Assembly: GCF_026965555.1 (NCBI RefSeq)
Contig: NZ_CP114040.1
Coordinates: 7,662,001-7,726,000 of the forward strand
From: Nannocystis punicea
Lineage (GTDB): Bacteria > Myxococcota_A > Polyangia > Nannocystales > Nannocystaceae
Direction: 5' to 3'
DNA: 64,000 bases
A model generated the notes under the pieces. The model was not told the DNA's origin, ran no database searches, and saw only the letters and a program-made list of their open reading frames with translations. Shown here one piece after another: positions 1-7,365 of the stretch (the first letter of the stretch is position 1; the number at the start of each line of letters is the position of its first letter). Made by a program: the position numbers and the translations under genes.

Positions 1-1
1 G

Positions 2-658
2 GTCGACTTCAAGCCGGTCCCGATCCGCGCCGGCGGCATCGCCTGGTACGGCGACACCCTCTACCTCGCCGACCCGACCCAGGGCCTGCGCGTGTTCGAC
101 CTGTCGCGCCTGCTCGAGGTCAACCCCGCCGTCGACAAGGTCGGCTACGACCCCAAGGTCGCCGACTACTACGGCGGCCTCTACTCCTACGTCGCAGTCC
201 AGGTCGGCGCCTACAAGCACGCCTCCGGCTGCGCCCCGCGCTTCTCCACCCTCGCCCTCGATCGCAGCGCCAGCCCGCCCGAGCTGGTCGTCGGCGAGTA
301 CTGCGACGGGCTCTCCGCCTGCGACAGCGACATCGCCGGCCGCGTCTTCACCTGGCCGATCGACCCGGTCACCGGCCGCCTGCCGTCCGTCATCACCTGG
401 GCCAGCTCGGCCGCCTACACCGGCGAGAGCCAGATCCAGGGCGTCACCCGCAGCGACGGCGCGCTCTACCTGGCGAGCAGCGCCCCGCCCGGCGACCCCG
501 GCGCGCTCCACGTCGTCCCCGCCGCCGGCCCCGGCGTCACCCACGGCTGGATCGACACCCCCAAGGCCGTGATGCTCGACGGCGACCGGATCTGGAGCAT
601 GTCCGAAAAGTCAGGCGCGAGGTTCGTCTTCGCCGCCGCCCGCGCCGCCTACGAGTGA
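2..658 (+). CDS. Secreted propeller-like protein, C-terminal part (5' end outside window)
   Basis: The reading frame is open from base 2 and ends at TGA 656-658, so only the last 218 residues are visible. Short segments such as GGIAWYGDTLYLAD and QGVTRSDGALYLASS look like beta-propeller blades in which an aromatic/Asp turn precedes a YLA strand. Three Cys residues and no membrane segment fit an exported protein. I do not recognise a named family, and any signal peptide would lie outside the window. The last coding bases (599-614) contain a degenerate copy of the dispersed palindrome, encoding part of MSEKSG. The following 390 bases hold two more copies and no convincing gene. Confidence 0.6.
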   Translation, partial: VDFKPVPIRAGGIAWYGDTLYLADPTQGLRVFDLSRLLEVNPAVDKVGYDPKVADYYGGLYSYVAVQVGAYKHASGCAPRFSTLALDRSASPPELVVGEYCDGLSACDSDIAGRVFTWPIDPVTGRLPSVITWASSAAYTGESQIQGVTRSDGALYLASSAPPGDPGALHVVPAAGPGVTHGWIDTPKAVMLDGDRIWSMSEKSGARFVFAAARAAYE

Positions 659-1051
659 GCCGCGCGATCGTCGAGCCTGTCCGAAAGGACATCCTCCTCT
701 CCGCCGCCACGACGTCGCTGTCGCTCGCTCCTGGCAGCCGGGAAACCTGCCCGAGAAGCCAGGGGCTCGCGCCGCCCTCGTGCGCACGATATCACCTATC
801 CCAAAGGACCTGTCCCAAGGTCCCATCGCCACGACGGCAACGAGCTCGCCGGTCACCTCGTCCGCGGACCGCTTGCTCTCGCCCGTCGCACTGCGCCCCG
901 TCGGCGGTCGCCCCCTCTAAAAAATTGCGACATGTGACAGCCCGGTCGCGCCCTCGCTCCTCCGCGCGCCAAATTGTCGCTGGATGACCCGGCCCGCGCC
1001 CCTAAAACCGCGAATTCTCGCTGGCACGCCCGCTGCAGAACAACGCCGCAG
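659..1051. other. Intergenic stretch with palindrome copies
   Basis: No frame here has the strong third-position GC of neighbouring genes. It holds one full palindrome copy (677-692, CTGTCC GAAA GGACAT), a variant (747-762, CTGCCC GAGA AGCCAG) and a further half-site cluster near 788-815. No promoter was identified with confidence. Confidence 0.6.
677..692. repeat. Dispersed palindrome, strict copy
   Basis: CTGTCC-GAAA-GGACAT. A five-base-pair stem (TGTCC/GGACA) encloses a GAAA loop. It lies just downstream of the stop of the first gene, so it could also serve as a weak terminator hairpin. It is one of 13 strict copies in the window (see findings). Confidence 0.75.
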
Positions 1052-1501
1052 GTGTCCCCGGTGTTCCAGCGCCTCGTCCGCCCCCTCCTCGATGGCCTCA
1101 GCCTGCTCGTCTTCTTGTTCGCGGTCACGTGCGCTGTGCGCCACATGCTCGGCCCCGCTTGCCGCGGTTACACCTGCCTCGACACCGCGCGCGACGAGCT
1201 GCAGCACTCGGCCGCGCTGCTCGAGCAGCAGGCTCATCTGGACCTCGACGGCCTCCAGGCCAGCCTGGCCCACGGCGACTCCGTGACCGACCTGCGAGTG
1301 CCGGGCCGCCGCGGCCGCCTCGAGCCGCTCGACCCCTGGCAGCGACCCCTCATCCTCCGCCCCCTCGACGGCGACTGGCTGCTGGAGCTGCGCTCGCGCG
1401 GCCAGGACGGCCGCCTCGACACCGACGACGATCTGTACTTCCGCATGACCCGCGCCGGCCAGGCCGTCTTCGACCCCGAGACCGCCCAGCACATGCCCTG
1501 A
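1052..1501 (+). CDS. Membrane-anchored protein with GspG-like C-terminal region
   Basis: 149 aa. One hydrophobic segment (about residues 12-28, LLDGLSLLVFLFAVTC) near the N terminus is followed by a short periplasmic region. The C-terminal part reads LDPWQRPL...SRGQDGRLDTDDDL, the pattern seen at the end of type II secretion pseudopilins of the GspG kind (DPWG.PY ... S.G.DG..GT.DDI). There is no prepilin peptidase site, so it is probably a stand-alone protein using the same C-terminal fold rather than a true pseudopilin. GTG 1052 is chosen because the upstream extension to TTG 974 has much weaker third-position GC. A palindrome copy (1493-1508) overlaps the stop codon, and the next gene converges on it. 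Confidence 0.6.
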   Translation: MSPVFQRLVRPLLDGLSLLVFLFAVTCAVRHMLGPACRGYTCLDTARDELQHSAALLEQQAHLDLDGLQASLAHGDSVTDLRVPGRRGRLEPLDPWQRPLILRPLDGDWLLELRSRGQDGRLDTDDDLYFRMTRAGQAVFDPETAQHMP

Positions 1502-1508
1502 AGGACAG
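1493..1508. repeat. Dispersed palindrome overlapping a stop codon at a convergent junction
   Basis: ATGCCC-TGAA-GGACAG. The loop contains the TGA stop of the GspG-like gene (1499-1501), and the hairpin sits between two converging genes, as expected of a bidirectional terminator. Confidence 0.7.
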
Positions 1509-1548
1509 CCACGCCGATGCGGGCGCGCCATGCCCAGCTCGGCGCCCC

Positions 1549-2562
1549 TCAGCGCACGCGCCCGGGCGCCCCGTCGCCGCGACGCAGCGCCGCCGCGATC
1601 GCCCGCGGGTCGAGGCGGAAGATCAGGTCCGTCTCGACGTACGGGCTGATCGCGCAGCCGTCGCCGGCCTGCGGGTGCGGCATCTCGAAGAACGCGCGGG
1701 CGAACCCCACCTCGCGGCCGTTGAGGTACTGGCCTGTCCCCGAGGTCAGGTGGCACGGCACCACCCAGCCCTCCGGCATCACCGTGGCGAAGTAGCGCCC
1801 GGCGTTGCAGGCCGCGCAGTCGTGGAACCGCGGCGCCTGCCGCAACCTGCGCAAAAAGCCAGGTGACGCCCCGATCGGCAGGCCGCGCGCACGCAGGCGC
1901 TCGAGCCGCTCCGCCACCTCGGCCAGCACCGCCGGCGTCAGGGCCGGGTGCAGCCCGGCCTCGGCGTCGAAGCACTCCTCGTGGGCCGGCTGGAAGTACG
2001 CCCACACCCCGAGCGACCCCGCCAGCGCCGCGATCTCCTCGATCCTCTCGACGTTCCACGGGCCGACCACCGTGATCGTCGCCACCGACATCCCCAGCCC
2101 GCGCGCCTGCTCGATCGCCGCGATCACCCGCGCGTACGAGCCCGGCCGGCGGCGCACCAGGTCGTGCACCGGCTCCGGCCCGTCGAGCGACAGCACCACC
2201 ATGTCGAGGATCCCCGACATGTCCCGAAGTACATTGCCGGTGCGCCAGCCGTTGGTGTTCATCGACGTGAAGCACCCGGCCCGCTTGGCGTGCCTGACGA
2301 TCCGCGGCGCGTCGCGGCGGAGCAGCGCCTCGCCCCCGGAGAAGCTGGCCCGCGCCATCCCGGCGGCCCGCAGCTCGTCGATCGCCGCACAAAACTCGGC
2401 GTCGCTCATCTCCTCGGCCGCACGCTCGGGGATCTCGCAGTACTCGCAGCGAAAGTTGCACCGATGGGTGAGGATGAAGGTGACGCTGAAGGGCAGCGCC
2501 CGCCCGACCGCGCGCGCCACCCCGAGTCGCACCAGGTCCCGCGCCTTCGCCAGCGCCGTCAC
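1549..2562 (-). CDS. Radical SAM / SPASM-type protein
   Basis: 337 aa. The [4Fe-4S]-SAM motif CNFRCEYC (Cx3Cx2C, about residues 35-42) follows a beta strand, and FSGGEALL is the GGE SAM-binding motif. A second Cys cluster near residues 258-280 (CAACNAGRYFATVMPEG, then CH) is typical of SPASM/Twitch extensions that bind an auxiliary cluster. The substrate is unknown; the pattern is shared with peptide- or lipid-modifying radical SAM enzymes. The GTG start has a strong GGGAGGGG upstream. It lies 127 bp downstream of a UbiA-family gene on the same strand, which suggests a shared pathway around a prenylated or lipid product. A palindrome variant (2219-2234) is read in frame as NVLRDMS. Confidence 0.85.
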   Translation of the reverse strand: MTALAKARDLVRLGVARAVGRALPFSVTFILTHRCNFRCEYCEIPERAAEEMSDAEFCAAIDELRAAGMARASFSGGEALLRRDAPRIVRHAKRAGCFTSMNTNGWRTGNVLRDMSGILDMVVLSLDGPEPVHDLVRRRPGSYARVIAAIEQARGLGMSVATITVVGPWNVERIEEIAALAGSLGVWAYFQPAHEECFDAEAGLHPALTPAVLAEVAERLERLRARGLPIGASPGFLRRLRQAPRFHDCAACNAGRYFATVMPEGWVVPCHLTSGTGQYLNGREVGFARAFFEMPHPQAGDGCAISPYVETDLIFRLDPRAIAAALRRGDGAPGRVR

Positions 2563-2689
2563 CCCGCCCCTCCCACATCGAGCCCCGAACCTCCCGGCCT
2601 CCGCGCGTCCCTCGACGCTCGCAGCGACCTCGTCACCACGACCTCCCCGCGCCGAGCCCCGAGCCTCCGACCTCCGCTCGCCAGCACCG

Positions 2690-3559
2690 TCACCCCGCCC
2701 CTCCCGCCAGCGCGTAGATCGCCGCGCCCGTCGCCAGCGCCACCGCCCGGTGGCGCCGCCGCGCCGCCGCCGGATCGACCTGACCGATCAGCCATGCCCC
2801 GAAGACCAGCCCCACCGCCCCGCACGGCCCCGCCCGCGGACCGAGCAGCCCCGCCGCAGCGATCGCCCCCGCCAGCGCCAGCCAGCGACCCGCTGCGGCC
2901 ACTCCTGCGCGCCCGAGCCACTGCGCCGTCGTGAACGCCCCTGCCCGCCGATCCTCGGCGACGTCGGCGCGCTCGTGGACCAGCTGGTTCTGCAGCAGCA
3001 GCGCCGTGAACACCAGGGACATGCCCCAAAAGCCAGGTGTTCGCGGCGTCCCGATCAGCGCCAGCAGCGGCGCGAAGATGGCGACGTTGGCCAGCGTCCC
3101 GATCGCCGGCAAGCGCTTGAGCCGCGGCCCGACGCTGTACAGCGCCCCCGTCGCCAGGCTGACCCCCGCCGCCAGGGGCCCGCCGCTCTGCCCCGCCGCG
3201 ACCATCGCCAGCAGGCCGCACACCAGCGCCGGCACGGCCGCCGCCGCCCCGACCTCGGCCCCCACCAGCGGGTTCTTGGCGGGCGCGTCGGTGCCGCGGT
3301 CGCCGTGCGCGTTGAGCCCGTAGGCGCAGGCCAGGCACAGCGCGCCCGCCAGGATGCCCCACAGGACATGCCCCAAAGAACATGTCCCCGAGAGCATGTC
3401 CCCGAGCGGCGCCCCGGCAAGCGGCAGCGGCACGAAGTGGGCCCACTGCCGCGCCCGCAAGGCCCGCAGGCCGAGCCCCAGCTGGCGCGCCAGGCCTGCC
3501 CGCCTGTGCGGCGCCGGGCGGCTGGCGCGGCCTTCCCACGGGCGCTCGGAGTACGTCAC
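2690..3559 (-). CDS. UbiA-family prenyltransferase-like membrane protein
   Basis: 289 aa with about eight hydrophobic segments. The first Asp-rich motif is NAHGDRGTD (Nx3Dx3D, about residues 83-91) and the second is around DVAED (about residues 200-204); both chelate Mg-diphosphate in UbiA enzymes. The family transfers polyprenyl groups to aromatic or sugar-phosphate acceptors in the membrane; the acceptor here is unknown. Just before the first motif the protein contains GDMLSGTCSLGHVLWGI, encoded by three palindrome half-units spaced 14 bp apart (3368-3409), which looks like an insertion into the first membrane hairpin. It precedes the radical SAM gene on the same strand. Confidence 0.75.
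   Translation of the reverse strand: MTYSERPWEGRASRPAPHRRAGLARQLGLGLRALRARQWAHFVPLPLAGAPLGDMLSGTCSLGHVLWGILAGALCLACAYGLNAHGDRGTDAPAKNPLVGAEVGAAAAVPALVCGLLAMVAAGQSGGPLAAGVSLATGALYSVGPRLKRLPAIGTLANVAIFAPLLALIGTPRTPGFWGMSLVFTALLLQNQLVHERADVAEDRRAGAFTTAQWLGRAGVAAAGRWLALAGAIAAAGLLGPRAGPCGAVGLVFGAWLIGQVDPAAARRRHRAVALATGAAIYALAGGAG
3368..3409. repeat. Three tandem 14-bp palindrome half-units inside the UbiA-like gene
   Basis: Units begin at 3368, 3382 and 3396 (ATGCCCCAAAGAAC, ATGTCCCCGAGAGC, ATGTCCCCGAGCGG). The period is not a multiple of three, so each copy is read in a different codon frame. Confidence 0.7.
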
Positions 3560-3638
3560 GCCCGCCGACGATACCCCGCGCCGTCCGCGGGGTCACGCAC
3601 CGGAGCTTCGCCGCCGCCGTGAACCACGGCGCGGCAAG

Positions 3639-3721
3639 TCACGCCTCTCGAAGACCCGCCTACAGCGCGAGCCGCCTCGCGCCGCACAGGCGGCCGCGAG
3701 TCACGCCTCTCGAAGACCCCG
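3639..3721. repeat. Short direct repeat
   Basis: GTCACGCCTCTCGAAGACCC occurs twice, near 3639 and near 3699, 60 bp apart, in the non-coding stretch between the UbiA-like gene and the MYXO-CTERM cluster. Nothing else was recognised there. Confidence 0.6.
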
Positions 3722-3829
3722 CGGCACGCGACGCGGCCCGGCGATTCGTCCACCCCCACCCTCCATCCGCACCCGGCCGTGGGCGCCGACACGGCCGCGG
3801 TGGACTCGCCGCGCATGGCCCGGCAGCGC

Positions 3830-4882
3830 TCAGCGCCGCCGTCGACGCCTCCACAGTCCCAGACCGGCCAGCGCGGCCAGCCATGTCCACGCCTGCCCGT
3901 CCGCGCCGATCCGGCAACCGACCTCCTTCTTCGCCGGGGTCTCCTCCTCGCCGAACGGCGTCCCGTCTTCGTACTCCACCGGCGTCACGCACTCCCAGGA
4001 CTCGAGCTCCTCGGCGGTCGGTTCGTCGGTCACCACGTGCGGTTCGCCGGCCACCTCGCGCGACAGGCACTGCGGCGGACCCGACACGGATGTCCCATCG
4101 ACCAGGTTGGTCACCCCGAGCACCACGCAGTACTCCGCCTGCGCCGCCGCGAACTCGACCGTCCAGTCGACCTCGTGGCGCGCGGGGTACTGGAACCGCC
4201 CGTCCGGATCGGGCTCGCCCGCGGCGTCGAGGCGCTGGGCCCAGATCAACGCGCTGCCCGCCTGCGCCCGCGGCAGCGCCGACGGCACGACGTACAGCCC
4301 CGGCACCTTGGCGATCGTCGTGAATTCGCACCGGGTCCTGTCGCCGCAGCTGCTGGCCTCGGCCGTCTCGCAGCAGACGAAGTCGCCGTACCCCGTGGTG
4401 ACCAGCATCGGGTCGACGACCTCGGCAGTCGGCGGTTCCAGCACCGCCACTGGCTCGGCCTCGACCGTCAGCGGGAACGTCATCTCGTCGCCGTCGACGT
4501 TCCCCACGGTCACCTGATAGAGGCCCGCCTGCAGCGGCATGGCCGGGCGCACCACGATCGCCACCGACCACGCCGGCTGGCCCGCGAGAAAAGTCGGGCT
4601 CAGGCGCAGCAGCTCGACCTCCGTCGCCAGCGCCGAGTCGTCCTGCGCCAGCGCGACCTTCACCAGCGCCGCCGCCTCCGCCAGCTCGACGTCGAACAGC
4701 AGACCGTACAGCACGAAGACCCCGCCCGTCGCGGTGTAGAGCATCTCCGGCGGGTCTCTCAGCTCCCAGACCTCGAGCCCCGGCACGGGGACCTGGCTCG
4801 TACACGCCGACGCGCGCCCGGGCACCGACGCGACTGCAGCGACCAAGAGACATGTCCCGAACAACCTGCTCTTAAATTTCAT
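3830..4882 (-). CDS. MYXO-CTERM surface protein, paralogue A
   Basis: 350 aa. N-terminal signal peptide (LLVAAVASVPGRASAC). The C terminus reads VGCRIGADGQAWTWL, then a hydrophobic run and six Arg: the MYXO-CTERM tripartite sorting tail, expected to be processed and anchored at the cell surface. The body has conserved Cys pairs and the segment LVDGTSVS..P.CLSRE, almost identical to the next gene upstream in the operon, so the two are tandem paralogues. The start MKFKSRLF is supported by GGAGGA seven bases upstream; longer starts are not. The body fold is not recognised. Confidence 0.8.
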   Translation of the reverse strand: MKFKSRLFGTCLLVAAVASVPGRASACTSQVPVPGLEVWELRDPPEMLYTATGGVFVLYGLLFDVELAEAAALVKVALAQDDSALATEVELLRLSPTFLAGQPAWSVAIVVRPAMPLQAGLYQVTVGNVDGDEMTFPLTVEAEPVAVLEPPTAEVVDPMLVTTGYGDFVCCETAEASSCGDRTRCEFTTIAKVPGLYVVPSALPRAQAGSALIWAQRLDAAGEPDPDGRFQYPARHEVDWTVEFAAAQAEYCVVLGVTNLVDGTSVSGPPQCLSREVAGEPHVVTDEPTAEELESWECVTPVEYEDGTPFGEEETPAKKEVGCRIGADGQAWTWLAALAGLGLWRRRRRR

Positions 4883-4985
4883 CGCAGCTCTCCTCCGACC
4901 GCGAACGGGGCGCGACCGACCTCGTAAAGCCATCCTCGCCAACATACCACGCCGGCCGCACGCCCCGTCCCCGGCCCCGCGGCCG

Positions 4986-6044
4986 TCAACGCCGGCGCCG
5001 ACGCGCCCGCAGGCGCAGCCCGACCACCAGGCCCAGGAGGCCCCACGCGCCCCCGGCTCCGCCGAGCCTGCAGCCCTTCTCTTCCTCGACCTGCGCCGCC
5101 TCGCCGAACGGCGTGCCGTCCTCGTGGACCGGCGGCGTCAGACAACCCCACAGCTCGACCTCCTCCGGCGTCAGCTCCTCGGCGACCACATGCGGCTCGC
5201 CGACCTGCTCGCGCGACAGGCAGCGCGGCGCGCTCGACACGGATGTCCCATCGACCAGGTTGGTCGCGCCGAGGATCACGCAGTACTCCGCCTGGGCCGC
5301 TGCGAACGGCACCGACCACGTGAAGTCGTGGCGCCCGAGGTTGCGAAACAATCCGGACGGATCGGCCTGGCCGTCGGCGTCGAGGCGCTGGACCCACAAC
5401 ACGCTGTTGCCTCTCGCCGCGTCCGGCAGCGACGCCGGCCTGATCGACAGCGCCGGCAATTGCTCGATCTCCGTGGGCCTGCAGATCGACATCCCGCCGC
5501 AGCTGTCGGGCCCGCGCTCGCAACAGACGGAGTCGCGCAGCTCCCCCCTCACCTCCGTCGCCTCGAACACCGCCGCCGTCGGCGCCTGCAGCGGCGCGAG
5601 CGGCTCCGCGGTGACGTTCAGCGGGAACGTCCGCTCTTCGAGCCCGAAATCCACCCTGTCGACGGCCAGGGTCACCTGATACTCCCCCGCCACCAGCGGC
5701 TCGGCCGGCCGCGCCACCACCACCACGGTCCACAGCGGCAATCCGCGGAACATCTCCGTCGCCAGCGGCACCAGCTCGATCGTCGTCGAGCTCGTCGCCC
5801 CGTCGCGCTCCAGAGTCACGCTCGCCCGCGCGGCGGCTTCCGCCAGCTCCATGTCCCATACGCTCGCGGACAGCGCGACGACCCCGCCCGGCGCGGTGTC
5901 GAGTCGATCCGGCGGGTTCATCAGCTCCCACACCGCGAGCCCCTGCTCCGGCGAGCTCGTCGAGCACGCGTCGGCGCGGCCCGGCGTCAGCGCCAGCGCG
6001 GCGATCACGAGACCTGTCCCGAGGTACCTGTCCTGAAGTCTCAT
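4986..6044 (-). CDS. MYXO-CTERM surface protein, paralogue B
   Basis: 352 aa, same architecture as paralogue A: signal peptide ending GRADAC, a Cys-containing body with TNLVDGTSVSSAPRCLSRE and EDGTPFGE, and a tail KGCRLGGAGGAWGLLG with terminal poly-Arg. Its ATG overlaps the stop of the upstream gene by four bases (ATGA, 6041-6044), with GGAGGAGG as ribosome site, so the two are translationally coupled. Function unknown; duplication and divergence of one surface protein is the simplest reading. Confidence 0.8.
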   Translation of the reverse strand: MRLQDRYLGTGLVIAALALTPGRADACSTSSPEQGLAVWELMNPPDRLDTAPGGVVALSASVWDMELAEAAARASVTLERDGATSSTTIELVPLATEMFRGLPLWTVVVVARPAEPLVAGEYQVTLAVDRVDFGLEERTFPLNVTAEPLAPLQAPTAAVFEATEVRGELRDSVCCERGPDSCGGMSICRPTEIEQLPALSIRPASLPDAARGNSVLWVQRLDADGQADPSGLFRNLGRHDFTWSVPFAAAQAEYCVILGATNLVDGTSVSSAPRCLSREQVGEPHVVAEELTPEEVELWGCLTPPVHEDGTPFGEAAQVEEEKGCRLGGAGGAWGLLGLVVGLRLRARRRRR

Positions 6045-7270
6045 CGCGTCCTCCTCCGCCGGCGGGCCAGCAGCAGCCCCGCCAGCGCGAGCGGCCCCCC
6101 GTCGGTCACCGCACAGCCCGACTCGGTCTCCGCGACCTCGACCGCCGTCACCGCCGCCTGCAGCGACCAGTCCGCGCCGTCGCGCCGGAACGCCAGCGCC
6201 TCGCTGAAACCCTCGGGCTCGTCGGCCAGCTCCCCCACCCACAGCCACTGATCGGTCAACGCGGGCGACATGCCGAAGTAGTCCGGTGATTCGTGCGCGA
6301 TCGTCCCGGCGACCTTCCACGTCCCCGCCTCGCGGTGAAGCAAGCGGACCCGCTGTGGATCGCTGTCGTCGTCTGGCTCCTGGGACAGCCAGATCGAGAT
6401 CGCGGCCCAGTCGCCGAACAGCGCCGTCTCCTGCGAGAAGTTCACGTCGGAGAACGCCTCGATCGTCTGCGCCGCCGACCAGCCGCCGTCCTTCCGGCTG
6501 TAGATGCGCATCACGCCGCCGGGCCGCTCCAGCGCCAGCAGGGTCGCGCCGTCGAACGCGTAGTCGAACAGCGGGTCGTCCGGCCCTGCAGGAGGCAGCA
6601 CGCCCTCGAGCGTCCACGTCGACCCGGCGCGCACCCACGTCTCGAAGCCCTCCCGCGTCGGCGCCACCAGCACCCCGCGCGCCATCTCGAACGACTGGCC
6701 CAACTGGCGCCGCGCCCCCGGCGTGCCCACCAGCACCTGGCGCGGGGCCATGCCATCGCCTGTCCTTTGGAACAGATGAATCTCGCCCGGCTCCGGCGCC
6801 CCCGCCCGCATCACGTAGGGCGTGCCGACGGCGACCCAGCCATCGTCGACCGCGACCGCGGCGAAGTCGTAGTCCTCCGCGTCGGCCGGCGGCCGCAGCA
6901 CCGCCAGCTCGGCCCACCCGTCCGGCCCGCGGCCGAACACCCACGCCTGCTCGGCGCCGTAATCGTCGATCCGCGCGACCGCCAGGAGGTCGCCGCCGAG
7001 CGCCAGCGCCGAGCCGAACTCGGCCGCGAACTGCGGCTCGCTCGGCGTCACCCGCTGTTCGAAGCGCCATGTCCCTTCGCGCAGGTGGTAGATGTCGACC
7101 GCGCCGCCGTCGAACCACCGATAGTTGCTGAGCGGCGCGGCGATCGCCACCCGCTCGCCGTCGGCGGCGATGACCCGCCCGAAGTCGTCGCCGATCTCCC
7201 CGGCGCGCGCGACCGCGGGCACCATGACCAGCGCCAGGGCGGCGGAGCGCGACAGGCGACGCAAAACCAT
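6041..7270 (-). CDS. FG-GAP/propeller MYXO-CTERM protein
   Basis: 409 aa. Signal peptide MVLRRLSRSAALALVMVPAV, then repeated blades such as GDDFGRVIAADGERVAIAAP and FAAEFGSALALGGDLLAVA, typical of the integrin-alpha-like FG-GAP propeller of myxobacterial exported proteins. The C terminus SGCAVTDGGPLALAGLLLA plus RRRRRTR is a MYXO-CTERM tail. It lies 95 bp downstream of a vWA lipoprotein gene and overlaps the next gene by 4 bp. Probable role: cell-surface adhesion or display; this is inference from the fold. Confidence 0.8.
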   Translation of the reverse strand: MVLRRLSRSAALALVMVPAVARAGEIGDDFGRVIAADGERVAIAAPLSNYRWFDGGAVDIYHLREGTWRFEQRVTPSEPQFAAEFGSALALGGDLLAVARIDDYGAEQAWVFGRGPDGWAELAVLRPPADAEDYDFAAVAVDDGWVAVGTPYVMRAGAPEPGEIHLFQRTGDGMAPRQVLVGTPGARRQLGQSFEMARGVLVAPTREGFETWVRAGSTWTLEGVLPPAGPDDPLFDYAFDGATLLALERPGGVMRIYSRKDGGWSAAQTIEAFSDVNFSQETALFGDWAAISIWLSQEPDDDSDPQRVRLLHREAGTWKVAGTIAHESPDYFGMSPALTDQWLWVGELADEPEGFSEALAFRRDGADWSLQAAVTAVEVAETESGCAVTDGGPLALAGLLLARRRRRTR

Positions 7271-7365
7271 CCTCGCCAGGATAACACACCCGCCGCGCCC
7301 GTTCGCCCGCGGCGAGGCCGGCCTCGCCGCGAGGCCGGCGGACCTCGCCACGACCGCCCCTGCGC

